Origin: Tridacna crocea
Taxonomy: Eukaryota > Mollusca > Bivalvia > Cardiida > Cardiidae
Assembly (NCBI GenBank): GCA_943736015.1
Contig: OX031064.1
Location: forward strand, 40,227,361 to 40,291,360
DNA: 64,000 bases
Direction: 5' to 3'
The number at the start of each line of letters is the position of its first letter. The stretch's first letter is position 1. Both the position numbers and the translations under genes were made by a program. The notes under the pieces were generated by a model. It saw nothing but the letters and a program-made list of their open reading frames with translations, did no database searches and was not told the origin of the DNA. This document shows positions 24,790 through 36,800 of the stretch, in pieces.

Positions 24790-25521
24790 CAGGGTTTTCC
24801 CTCGGCTTTGAAAATTGGGGGTCATTGTGACCCCCTTCCTCATTAGTTGAGGGTCATTTCATTAATTTTGGGAGTCAAAAATATGGATTTCCTCGTCATC
24901 AACTTCAAGCACGATTTATAATGCATTTTACCTTTAAACGCCAACTTCCATGATTGAAAAGTCGGTCAATCATTTCTGATGGAAAGGCCGATGTCATATT
25001 TTCACAGATCAAACATTTTCGTCTGAATCGCTGCTTGAAGTGGCTTGATCGGCAGTTGTAGGAAGCAGAAGATAGAAGAATGCTACAGTTTTCTTCATCA
25101 TGACATTATTTTTCTGCTAACAGCACAGACCGGTAATGTGTACTTTTACATGTATATACCGGAAGTCGTGTAAAATATGCTATGAAATACAGGAAACCCA
25201 ACCACGACTTTGACTGGGCCCATATTTACAACACGTGTCCAATTTACATCTCTGCAATAATGCGTAAAACAGTCTTATTCTATAAATAAATTACCAGAAA
25301 ACCACTTTTATCAAAAATAAACCCTGTAGTTAAAAAAAGAAAGGTGTTTGTCTGACATTGAAGCAAGAACGGACTTGGAATTATGATGCTTCATTCAACT
25401 TCGTACATTATTCACATTTTGGAAAGTTGCGTCACCGATGACGCACTCTCATTTATTTTGGGGGTCATTTGAATTAAAATTGCGTCAATGACGCAGGATT
25501 TGTGCGTCATGGAAAACCCTG
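24790..25521. mobile_element. DNA transposon-like element with CAGGGTTTTCC ends
   Basis: Starts CAGGGTTTTCCCTC and ends GGAAAACCCTG. The 11-base termini are perfect inverted repeats. AAACC occurs directly on both outer sides (24785-24789 and 25522-25526), a possible 5-base target duplication. Subterminal GGGGTCATT motifs recur at both ends. No transposase frame is present. Confidence 0.7.
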
Positions 25522-25854
25522 AAACCAGTTGTAAATATCAGATATAATGTACTTCAAGTAGTTATTCACTAATAAAATGGTGATTCCACAAAATCAAGTG
25601 GTGAGTCCAGTGATTTCGGTGATTCCACAAAGTCGACCTACACCATTCCAGCCATGTTTGTCTTGACTCTAGACTCGAGTTAGCCATTCAGGAGAACATA
25701 ATAGGTGTGCATGCTCATCAGTTTACCGCGTTTTTTGGATATCTACCATAGAGTTTCGTCATCAACTGGGCCTATGAATCCTCATAATCAAATCATGTTA
25801 TTGATCATGAGACATTCAAACATGTATCTGCTAAATTCTGGCAAAAATCTTTAA

Positions 25855-26070
25855 CCTTTTCCCACACAATCCAACATCTTCATGACCCTGAGAAAAAAAC
25901 CTTTTTTTCAAAAACAATGTCTAAAGGAGTGATATGCTGATAACCAGCATTTTCACCGTTTCACATGTTTTCTCCTTTTCCAAAAACACATTTTAATTTT
26001 TCAGTCACATTTATTCTATCATCTGTAAATGCTTTCAACTGGGTCCAGTCTAAAATATTGCCAATTGATG
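25855..26070 (+). mobile_element. Family A hairpin MITE, degenerate
   Basis: Starts after TTAA (25851-25854) with CCTTTTCCCACACAATCC. The hairpin is broken by indels; the flank CATTTATTCTATCATCTG is kept. Confidence 0.7.
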
Positions 26071-26279
26071 AACATTTACGAGGCTATGTACGCAATTAAA
26101 GCTATGCCTCAGAAAAGTATTTTTCTCTAATTTTGTTCTTTTCTTGTTTACAGTTGCAAGTTATCTACCCATCTGTACTGACGATTTTCAAGCTATCCAC
26201 CTACTGAACAAGTAATACATTATTTTTTAAGTTTGGTGAGATGTATAAATCTGAATAGCTCTCTGCCAGAAGAGTATGA

Positions 26280-26502
26280 CTCTTTACCACACAATCCCGA
26301 CTTTTAACGACCCTGAGAAAGAAACCTTTTGAAAACATTTTGGGAAAAGGAGAAAATGCTCCTAAGCAGCATTTTTTCCTTTTCTCACAATGTTTTCTGT
26401 TTTCTACCCAAACCAAACATCAATTTTTCAGTCACATTTATTTTGTCATCTGCAAATGCTTTCAATTTGGATCTGCCTTCAATTTTGTCGTTTGGTAAAG
26501 AA
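26280..26502 (+). mobile_element. Family A hairpin MITE
   Basis: Starts CTCTTTACCACACAATCCC and ends TTTGGTAAAGAA before TTAA (26503-26506). The heart is changed to GCTCCTAAGCAGC. Confidence 0.85.
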
Positions 26503-26723
26503 TTAATAGTACATACATGTACACACATTAGATCCACTTTAACTTCAAACATATATCACAGTAAAACGTAATGACACCTTTTATAAAGTTATTTTTCAGT
26601 AACTTCATCTGTATCTTATCAAATAATTAGCATTGTTAATCCAAAAAAATGTTAAGAGTTCAATGATTTTTATCAACAAATCAGCAAATGGACAAGTCCA
26701 CTTTAGTCATAATAACCACTTAA

Positions 26724-26914
26724 CCCTTTACCAAACACTCCATGGCTTTTAAAATCCACAGGAAGAAGCCTCCTGAAAACATTGTGGAAAAAGGAGAAAT
26801 TGCTGTTTTTCCTCTCTTCTAAAGTAAAGTTTCAGTTTTCAACTCGCATTTATTTTTTCGTCTGCAAATGCTTTCAATTTGGACAAGTCTAAAAGTATGT
26901 CATTTGATAGAAAG
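26724..26914 (+). mobile_element. Family A MITE lacking most of the right hairpin arm
   Basis: Between TTAA 26720-26723 and TTAA 26915-26918. The left arm runs into TTTTTCCTCTC soon after GAAATTGCT, so one arm is largely deleted. Confidence 0.85.
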
Positions 26915-26918
26915 TTAA

Positions 26919-27132
26919 CCCTTGACCACACATTCCCAAGTTTTAACAGTCCTGAGGAAGTAGGCCCCTAAAAATTTTGGGAAACAGAGAAAATGCTGCT
27001 TTACAGCATTTTCTCCTTTTCTCATATTGTTTTCCACTGTTTCGTGGATGAATCTCATTATCAAAGCCATATTTATTTTCTGCAAATGCTTTCAAAGTGG
27101 TCAGGTCTATAATTATGTCCTTTGGTAAAAAG
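26919..27132 (+). mobile_element. Family A MITE sharing a TTAA with its neighbour
   Basis: Starts directly at the TTAA (26915-26918) that ends the previous copy. Shortened heart GCTGCTTTACAGC; ends CCTTTGGTAAAAAG. Confidence 0.85.
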
Positions 27133-27257
27133 CTAGCATGTACATGTACCAATATGTGTCATGTTATTTAGATAGGTTAGGCATCATGCTCCCATGGTTT
27201 TGTATTTAGAATGTTTTTTTCAAAGTCCAGATTCTTAATTGTGGTTGGTTCATTTAA

Positions 27258-27475
27258 CTCTTTACCAAGCAACAAAATCTTAGACTGGTCCAAATTGAAA
27301 GCACTTGCAGACAACAAAACAAACAATTCAAAAATTGAAACTGTTTCCAGCTGGGTAGAAAACATTTTCGAAAAAGAAGAAAATTCTGGTTACAAGCATT
27401 TTCTCCTTTTCCAACAATATTTTCAAAAGGCTTCTCTGTCAGGGTTGTAAAAACCAAGGATTTTTTGGTAAAAGT
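27258..27475 (-). mobile_element. Family A hairpin MITE just downstream of the exchanger stop
   Basis: Between TTAA 27254-27257 and TTAA 27476-27479. Arms mostly paired, heart CTGGTTACAAG. It lies about 200 bases beyond the stop codon in the direction of transcription. Confidence 0.85.
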
Positions 27476-27479
27476 TTAA

Positions 27480-27640
27480 TACTTGACAAAGTAATCCCTT
27501 GTTTTAATGACCCTGTAGAAGGATCTTTTGTAAGTATAATAGGTGAAGGAAAAAATGCTGATAACCAGCATTTTCTTTTTTTGCTGTCTGCAAATGCTTC
27601 CAATTGGGACAAGTCTGAAATTCTGTTGTTTAGTAAAGGG
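27480..27640 (+). mobile_element. Family A MITE in the probable 3' UTR of the exchanger
   Basis: Shares TTAA 27476-27479 with its neighbour. Heart GCTGATAACCAGC, right part shortened. It ends about 40 bases beyond the exchanger stop codon, so unless the message splices or ends at once, this hairpin is in the mRNA. Confidence 0.8.
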
Positions 27641-27679
27641 TAAAGTAATCTTAATTTCACTGTCTTTTCACCTGAAAAT

Positions 27680-27879
27680 TCAGTATGAAGATTTACATTC
27701 AGCAGGATGTACATAACCAAAAATATTCAATTCATACAAAGAGGTAAGAATAGTAAATAAAATATAAACTATCATTAAAACTATCCCATATTTTTTCGTA
27801 AGCCTCCAGCCATTGATATGTGCAGAGATCAGCAGAAAGAGGACTGTGATGAGCAAGGTGAGGGTACCGTATAACAAAC
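27680..27879 (-). CDS. SLC24A5-like: NCKX exon 10: C-terminal helices and stop
   Basis: Acceptor TTTCAG before 27879; 65 codons and a TGA at 27682-27680 (residues 422-486). Two hydrophobic helices surround ISAHINGWRLTKKYG, and the end reads YELNIFGYVHPAECKSSY. The INGWRL and LYELNIFG pattern matches the NCKX5 C terminus. A possible splice donor (CAG/GTGAAA) lies 8 bases after the stop, so a spliced 3' UTR is conceivable. Confidence 0.93.
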
Positions 27880-30800
27880 CTGAAATGAAAAAGGTGAGAG
27901 TGAAACACCAGAAACCATTATTACATAGACATGTCTTGGTAATTCATGTATACAAGAGATTATGAAAAGATTAATCTTACTAATTACCACACAATTCTCA
28001 CTTTTACTAACCGTGAGAAAGAAAACTGTTAATAACATTGTACAATACAACTGAAATAATGATGAAAACTGCTTTCAAAAAAAAAAAAATATCCCCAGTG
28101 ATTAGAGACTTTTGAATATTCTCTAGAATCTGCTGGGAAAATCCATTATTTTTCACAAGCAGAATCCTGGTACAGGTCTGCAAGATAAAGCCACATACCA
28201 AATAATAAAGGTCTAGAATGTATAGTTAAAAACAAGGTGATTTTCAAGGTGTCCAAAATAAAGACTTTGTAAAACATGAGATCCCCGAGACATGCCTTAC
28301 TTTGGCAGCCCTGTGTCTTATGGTCAGTAACAAGAAGACTCTAAACTTTTCACTATAAAAACCCATGTAAAACTTGTGACATCTTGGGCAGGGCCAAGTT
28401 TGACCCTAAGGCTAGGATTTGGGCCCCCCCTTGGTAGAGGCCAACTAGATAAAGCTACATGCAAAATTTGGTAGCCCTATGCCTTATGGCTGGGTTCAAG
28501 AGGATTTAAACTTGCTTGATGTCTATTACATAAAAGCAACATGCCCAATATGGAAGCCTTGGCCCTAGTTTCACAGAAGATTTTCAAAGATTTTCAATAT
28601 TTATCTTTTTGTTTTGCCATTGCAACCACAGTTTTATTGTAGAAATAAAGTTTTGAAGAAGACCATGGCAGGATCATTTTTCTGTGAAGTTTCATCAAAG
28701 TTGGTTGGGTAGTTTAAGAGATGTTTGAAATAAAACTTAACACAAGCAGGCATGAATGCAATCATGCATGGATGGCATCGGGCCATGACATAAGCCCACT
28801 GGCCATTGGCTTATAGCACTAAAAGTATTAAAGGCAAAGGAGAAATCACTGTTCAAAGCATTTTGACCTTTCCACATTGCTTTCTAAAGCCTCCTTTAGC
28901 AGTTTCTTTATAACTAGGAATTGCTTCATAAGATTGTAAGGTTTGATATTGAAATATTTTTTTCAAAATGACACTTGGAGTTTGATCTCTTATATTCATG
29001 CATTTTTATAAGGTTGTAACAGATACTAAAAGTAAAGTATTGACCAGCTGACTTCTATATATATGCAAGTTCTATCAAAGAAATTAAACTAATCCTACCT
29101 TCACTGTACACCTGTACAGGTGCTCCTGATTTCATTATGGTCTGTAAAAGCCATGGTACACCAAGGCATATAAGAATATCAAAAACATTACTCCCAACAG
29201 CATTTGATACTGCCATATCACCTTGACCTTCACGAACCACAATAAGGCTAGATATCACATCAGGAAGACTTACACCAAAAGCTATAAATGTCAGCCCCAT
29301 AATTGTGTCTGCTATACCTACAGTGTAACCTGCAACATAAAACTGCAAATTCTGTACATACTTCTTTAATCAGGTTGATGTTCACTCTACCTTCTAAATT
29401 CTGCATCCTCGGATACCCTGGGGTCTCCCTATTTGCTACGCTACATCGACCCCTGGGACAATTGACTAATAAAACTTTGAATCAGCCGCCGAAAATCGAT
29501 ACGAAACGTCATAGCGTACAGTCCACTTGCCCATCACAAAATGATGATGGAACCAATGAAAAGCCAGCATTCGGCCAGCGGTAAAGCAAGGGAAATTCAA
29601 TTAATTGTCCCGGAGGTTGATGTAGCATAGGAAATAGGTAGACCCAAGGGTATCCGAGGATGTAAATTCTGTTAACTGTTCACAAAACAATTCCATATTC
29701 TAATGACCCAAAAGAGAAGGATTTTTAAAAACAAAAATGGGAAAAGAGGAAAGTCCTTGTATACAGCAATTTTGGCTTTTCCCACACTGTTTTCTAGCCA
29801 TCCAGACATCTTTTGATTTTTAAGTAGATCTTGTTTCATTTGTTTGCACATAGATCAGCATCTTTTCTTTTTTCCATAAGATTTTCTATCCTATCAGAGA
29901 CAAATCTCATCATTTGAACATTAGCTAAAAAACTGCATGCAAATGCTTTAAATTTGGACGAGTCTATAATTATGTCGTTCGGTAGAGAAGAACATGTATG
30001 TTGAAAGATGAGGGAGGAGACTACATGAAGGATATTTCCACATCCAATGCTACCATAAAATCTATTATATGAATAAAAAATCACAGACTGCTTACCAATT
30101 ATTGTAATCATCCAGACCATAAGATAGGATAATGCTGATAACCAGACTAGACTCATGATAAACGTAACAATAAAATAATTTCTCCATCGCTTCATCCTGC
30201 AGTCTGGTATGCTTATAAAGAACACAAACTTTAGAGGCAAGGCCAAGACCCAGATAATCTGTTTCCACAGCACTGATGGACAGGTGAATGCTGACTGTGG
30301 TTTCTCAATATCTGCTTCTGTGAAAAAACGAAACAAATAAATTTTAAAACCTTAATATACAAATAATTTTTTTAACCCTTTACCAAACAATCTTGAATTA
30401 TAACCACCCCCAGAGAGGATGCTTTTGAAAACATTGTGAGAAAAGGAGAAAACACTGGTTAACTGCATTTTCTCCTTTCCCTGCAATGCTTTTAACCCTT
30501 CTAAAACACAGCTCCATTTTTAGTTACATTTATTTTGTCATCTACAAAAAATTTCTATTTGTTGTCTGCCAATGCTTTAACATCCAACTTGTCAAAACTG
30601 TTATCTGGTGAAAAATTAGATAAAAGTTAAAGGTTGTATAAATGAACTTTAGCTTTAGAGAAGATTAATCCTTTTCAAAAGCATCTTTTTCACAAAATTT
30701 GAGAGTAGTTATTTAAACATCTTCCAAACATTTATTTATCCTAATTTCCAAAATTTCCTTACACCAATGTAAAGAAGAGATCATGATGTGACTGCGCACA

Positions 30801-33800
30801 TATACAGTTTGATATAATTATGTTCTACAACATATACTTTGGTAAGAATTTCTGGACAAAAGGAATGTTGAAGCTGCAGATACTCTGCTCTACTACCCAG
30901 AATGAAAAAGAACTTGGTTCATTAACTCATTACCACACAATCCCGACTTTTGACAACCCCGAGAAAAAAGCCTTTTGAAAACATTGTGGGAAAAGGAGAA
31001 AATGCTGGTAACCAGCAATTTTTCCTTTTCCCAAAATGTTTTCTACCCTTCCCAAACCAATTTCAATTTTTCAGTCACATTTATTTTGTAGTCTGCAAAT
31101 ACTTTCAATTTGGACCAGTCTAAAATTTTCTCGTGTGGTAAAGAGTTAACCCTTTAGCCCATAAGGCATTTCTATGGTATCTCTTATTCTCTATGGTGTT
31201 TCTTATGTGTATATGACACCTTTTGATAGCATAAAAAAAACATTGTGGCAAAAGGTGAAATTGCTTGTCACAAGTAATTTCACCTTTAGCCACAATGTTT
31301 TTCATACGCTCCTACAAGCAATGCATAGAAATGAGTATCTATGGAGTGAAGGGTTAAACGCCTCATGCTTCCAATTCTTCCAATAATTTTCCTTTATGTA
31401 AATTCTGTCTGTCTGAGGTAAGCCAAAGCTATGGCTACGTACAACAAAATCATTGTACAGACTGGCTTTACTCTCAACCAGTAATCCAGAATTTTTACCA
31501 CCTTGAGGAAGAAGTCTTTTGAAAATATTCAGAGAAAAGGATAACATGCTCTTTTTCTCCTTTTCACACAATACTTTCAACCCTGTTACAGAAAAATTCC
31601 ATCCTCTGAGCTGTACAGTATTTAAATTGTTGCATGCAGATGCTGTGAATTTGGATAAGTCTATATTTCTGTGGTATGGTAAAAGGTTAAATCACACGTA
31701 AAACATTAAAATCTTCAGATTTTTTCCATCTTGCAATACACCACTTTTGAAAACATTGTGGCAAGAGTAATCTGTAATGAGAATTTTCTTAAATACATAT
31801 AGCACTGACAATTACTAATGCCATCTTTTAACTCTTAATGCAGATTATCTTTACTCTAAAATATGATTTATAAGTATGTCTGCTTCCAATGTGTTTGACT
31901 TTTTACCAAACAACAAACTTAAGACTTGTCCAATTCAAAAGCATTCAATGATGCCATACATAATTATATTAAAAGTCACTCAAATTATTAAGTTTTTTTT
32001 CTGAAAGGCTCGGAAACTTTTTAGGAAAAAGTGGAAATAATGGTTAAAGTAGAACAAAATAAAAGAAAAAATATGGAATGAAGAGCAAAAGAACGCAAGA
32101 GGGCAAAGATGGCCCTGGATCGCTCACATGAATTTTTGAGAGGACCATAGCCATTTTTAATCGGTCGGCTTCAAAGCCGAGCGATTAGAGAGATGGCAAA
32201 TTTCGGAAAGCCGTGAATTGAACGCAAACAAATGTAACTGCTACCAGTCACAACCCTCACTTACGACTTTTTAACGCCTCGCAGTTCGGTCGTGACCTTA
32301 TTACAAAAACTACTTTTTTGTCTAGGTGAGCGCGGGAACTGAGTGTGTAAAAAGTCTAAAACATAATCCGGATCTCAAACCATCTGCTGTTCAATAAATA
32401 GCGGTAAAGATCTGTTTATCATTTAATTGTTACTCTCAAGGCAACAGCCTGACATCTTGGTTCAATTAACTTTAAAAAAAAATGCTATATTGAATAAACA
32501 TGCGCAAGGATATCCGTCATTTGCTATGCAAATCAGAACAGGGTTTTCACACAACAATTCATGAGGAGCGCTTCTATGCAAAAAGGGAAAAATAGTCACG
32601 TGACATAAACAAGATTAGCGGATAACGAATCAGAACGTTTCCCAAGGGTATTCTCACAGTATATAAACGAACTGAACCTAGAGACAGCCGAGATAAAAAT
32701 TGCGTCTTTCATACTGCTGAATGTAAACTATGTGAATCTTTATGTATAGTTTATGCCACACCTGTATTGTTAATACATAAACTGCTACATAATCATTCTT
32801 AGCTTTAAAACATTGAAATTCTCAATACTCACCGCAGGCTACAGCGTCATTTGCAGTAGACCCGATCTTAAATCAGCTTTTATCATGTTAAGACTGGCTG
32901 AAACACGTTTTCTGAGTTTGAACCGGTGCAATTAATTAATTAGAAAAGATATTTGCGGCATTGGGCCTTTTAAAGTTCGATTTTGAACATAAAAAATAAG
33001 AATTAATGCCTCTATGTAAAGTAGGTCAACTGTACGTTTCTTGCTGGTGATTCGTACCCTTACTTGCGAGTTTACGAAATCTATCTGTACGACGTCTTTG
33101 GAGTTTTTTCAAATATTCTGTACGGTTCTTGGGATAACAAATCTGATGCCTGATGGTATAAATCTGTTCATTTTCATCTATAAAATGGAGTAATTCAGAT
33201 GCCTTTACAGCAAACTGTCAACCACAAGCTTTGGTGATATAATAAATCATAATTTGGAAATCCATAACGGAAAAACCTCAAGATCAAAATTTCAGAATTT
33301 GACTCACAAAGAAAAGAAACAATATCGTATGAAAAAAAAAACCTTCAAAAGTATTCCAAAAGATTTGAAGCTATGTAACAGGCCTCTGCTACCTAATGAT
33401 GATACTAAGACAGTGAGTTTCAAGGCTTGTTTATGTGTCACCATTTTTAAAAAAGCCACATAAAGAAAGACACCAGTGAGGGATGTTCACAAGTTCCTTG
33501 AAGAATCTGAATGTTTTATGCGAAATACTGTTTAATAGTGGTTATTCCTATTCCTCATAGAAATGAGTCATCAGTCAATCACTTAAGAAAATATTGTAAG
33601 AATTTGAGAAGAAATTACACTCAACGAACAATTTCTTCCTTTCTCGTAACATTTTCTATTCTTTTTCAAAATTATACTTTTATTAAGCAGATCTGTAAAT
33701 TTTCCCCTAAATTCTTCCAAATTGGATGAGTCCAAGATGCCGTATCGGGAAAGGGTAATTCCTCTTTTTATCTATTAGCAGATGAATCCCTCTTTTTATC

Positions 33801-36800
33801 TATTAGCAGATGAATATGAATTGTGAAATCTTATTGCATGAATTCGTTCTGTTCCTTAAAGGTGGGTATATAGGTTTTTCACATCACACAAAATTAAATA
33901 ATATATATATATCACTGAAATTTATATGAAAAAACAATACAAATTATCAATAATTAAGAATCATAATATTACAAAAAAATTGGGGGTGGTATTCCCTTAA
34001 AAGGCTGTGTTGCCCATTAGGCTATTTTTAGATTTCGCGCCAAAAAATAAAAAAAAAAACATCGTGGGAATGTTGATCATAAATAAGTGACTGGCATGTG
34101 ACTAATGACGCTTAAATTCCATAAGAAACATGTATTTATTTTCCATAATGTCTTTTTCGGACGCTATGTTTGAAGCTTCGTCTGTGTATTCTTAGTATGT
34201 AAATGAGCAAATTGTAAAAATAGACAGTGTGTTCCGTCGGTGTCGACCTGGGCTGTGGTAAATCTCTTATTTCTCTTGTCGGATGGTTTTCGACTACTGG
34301 GGTTTAATGAAAGAAAATTATACGGCTTTGGGAGTATAAAGATTTTGTATTTTTGTAAAATTTTTGTCCCAAAATCTGAAGGACCACCTGTAACGCATGA
34401 AAAGGAAGCAGAATAAAACCGAGTCTTTTTATACTATTACAGTATTACTGTATGTTTGGCTGCTTTTCTCTCAAAAATCCGATCTTCAGTGACTGTTTAC
34501 AGCCACAAGAGTAGATGTTCAATGACCTGTCACAGCTGTTACATATCTCCCCGTGTTTCATATTTGATCTTGTCTTTTATTCTGGTCCGCCTTGATCACC
34601 GATTTCAACACTAACTTATGGAATTAAATACAGCTCTACCCATACCCTTCTGTAATAAAAGAGCTGTGCAGTATACTCTGCATGAACTAAAGACGCACAT
34701 AAAATGTGACACATAGTCCTTGTGACTTGTAATCCTTCAACAAAACATACAACGAATGGTGTTCAGAAATGGCACTGATAACGACAAAAGAACAAAATCA
34801 TTGTTCCACTTTTATGATATAAAATAGCGTATTTCATATGTGGTGGTAATCGGATAAGGTTGTACACACGGTGGGTAGACGAGGGGTCGAATGGCTAGGT
34901 TAGAGATTATTCAGTGTCGACCGATTACAGTGCTGACAGCACTTTGATTTTTTTAGGTATTGAAACACTGGAAACAAAATCATTATTTTGCCAAAGAATT
35001 TCCAAAAGGTCACCTGTTTCTTAATTTCCGTACAGTGCATGTAGCCCCCATTCACCAGAGCCATGTTTCTTGACCCCTCAAAATTTTGTGAACAGTTTTT
35101 GAAAAGAGTCATTCAAGGAACATTTCTGTGAAATTGTTTTAAAATCTGACCAGCCGTTTCAGAGAAGAATAATTTTCAAGAATTTCTTCATGTCCATATA
35201 GTGCAAGTAGCCCCCATTCACCAGAGCAATGTTTCTTGACCTATCAAAATTTCGTGAACAAGTTTTGAAAAGAGTAATTTAAGAAACATTTTTGTGAAAT
35301 TATTTTAAAATCTGACAAGCCCTTTTAGAAAAGAAGAGTTTTCAAGAATTTCTTCATGTTCGTATATTGCAAGAGACCCCCTTTCACCAGAGGCATGTTT
35401 CTTGACAAATAAAAATTTCACGAAAATTTTTGAAAAGGGTGATCCAAGGAACATCTCTGTGAAATTATTTCAGAATCTGACAAACCGTTTCAGAGAAGAA
35501 AAATTTTCAAGAATTTCTTCATTTCTGTATAGTGCAAGTTGCCCCCCTTCACCAGAGCCATGTTTCTTGACCAATCAGAATTTCGCGAACAGTTTTTGAA
35601 AAGGGTCACCCAAGGAACATCTCTGTGAAATTATTTCAAAATCTGACAAGCTGTTTCAGAGAAGAAGAATTCTTAAAGAGGCCATAATACTCATTTTAAG
35701 CCAGTTTTAACTCTTTTTGTTTTTAATTTATGAAAATATAGTCATTCTTATATATCTGTGCCAAATATTGCGGCTGAAGGTTGCATGGTTGCTTAGATTA
35801 CACATGATAGAAAATGCAATTCGCGGACTTGCGGCCTTCAATGTAAACAGACTGGTCATTTCTGGATTTTGAATTGAAGATTTTCGATATCCATTATACA
35901 CTCTGGTAGATTTGGATGATGATCATGCATTCCGTAACCTGACTATATTTGATCTTGGCCTTGATGCGGTAAATAAAGGAAAATGGATGCTTCTATGTTG
36001 CAGCCTCTATTTTTAGAAGGAGATTGAGGCCTATATGTAAGTTACACCTTATCCGACTCTAGGCGGAAACCAACGATAAATTTCCGTGAGTCACCGCCAT
36101 TGTTTACAGCTTCGATTGTCAGTCAGTTTTCTTCTGGCCAATTTTCGGTTTTTCACACAAACCCCTGTGTTTCTTTTTTCATTTACACAATATATATCAG
36201 TAATTTATCCTTGTGCACACAAAGGACAGATTTCTGTACCATTCTATTTTTCTTTTTTAAATTTAACAGCGTTTCTGATCACCGGCTGTAGACAGGCATC
36301 TTTAAGAATTTCTTCATTTCTGTATAGTGCAAGTAGCCCGCATTCACCAGAGCCATGTTTCTTGACAGATCAAAATATTGCAATCACTTTTTGAAAAGGG
36401 TCACCCAAGGAACATCTCTGTGAAAATATTTCAAAATCTAGCCAGCGGTTTCAGAGAAGAAGATTTTTAAAGAATTTCTTAAAAAAATCCATTTGGTTGC
36501 CATGGTAACCAGAGTTTTTGATGGAATCAAATTCTGTGAACAAGTTTTAAAGAGGACCTCCCAAGGAACATTCCAGGCAAGCTTGGTCCAAATTGGCCAC
36601 AGCGGTTTAGGAGGAGTTGATGTTTAAAAATTGTTGACGACAGACGACAAACGACACACGACGGACATCAGGTGATCCTAAAAGTTCCCCTTGTGCTCAG
36701 GTGAGCTAAAAATCAGATCAAGCAGGGATTTAAAGTTTGTCTTAACCCTTTACAAAACAATCCTAAGTTTTACCAACCCTGAGAATAAAGGCTTTTGTAG

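Noticed and set aside
29303-29584. 93-codon open frame on plus over exon 9 and the 259-bp MITE
   Set aside because: It is antisense to the real exon and ends in a transposable element.
32160-34900. Extra exchanger exon in intron 7
   Set aside because: Exons 7 and 8 already join in phase and the protein aligns without a gap across known family features; no flanked open stretch was convincing.
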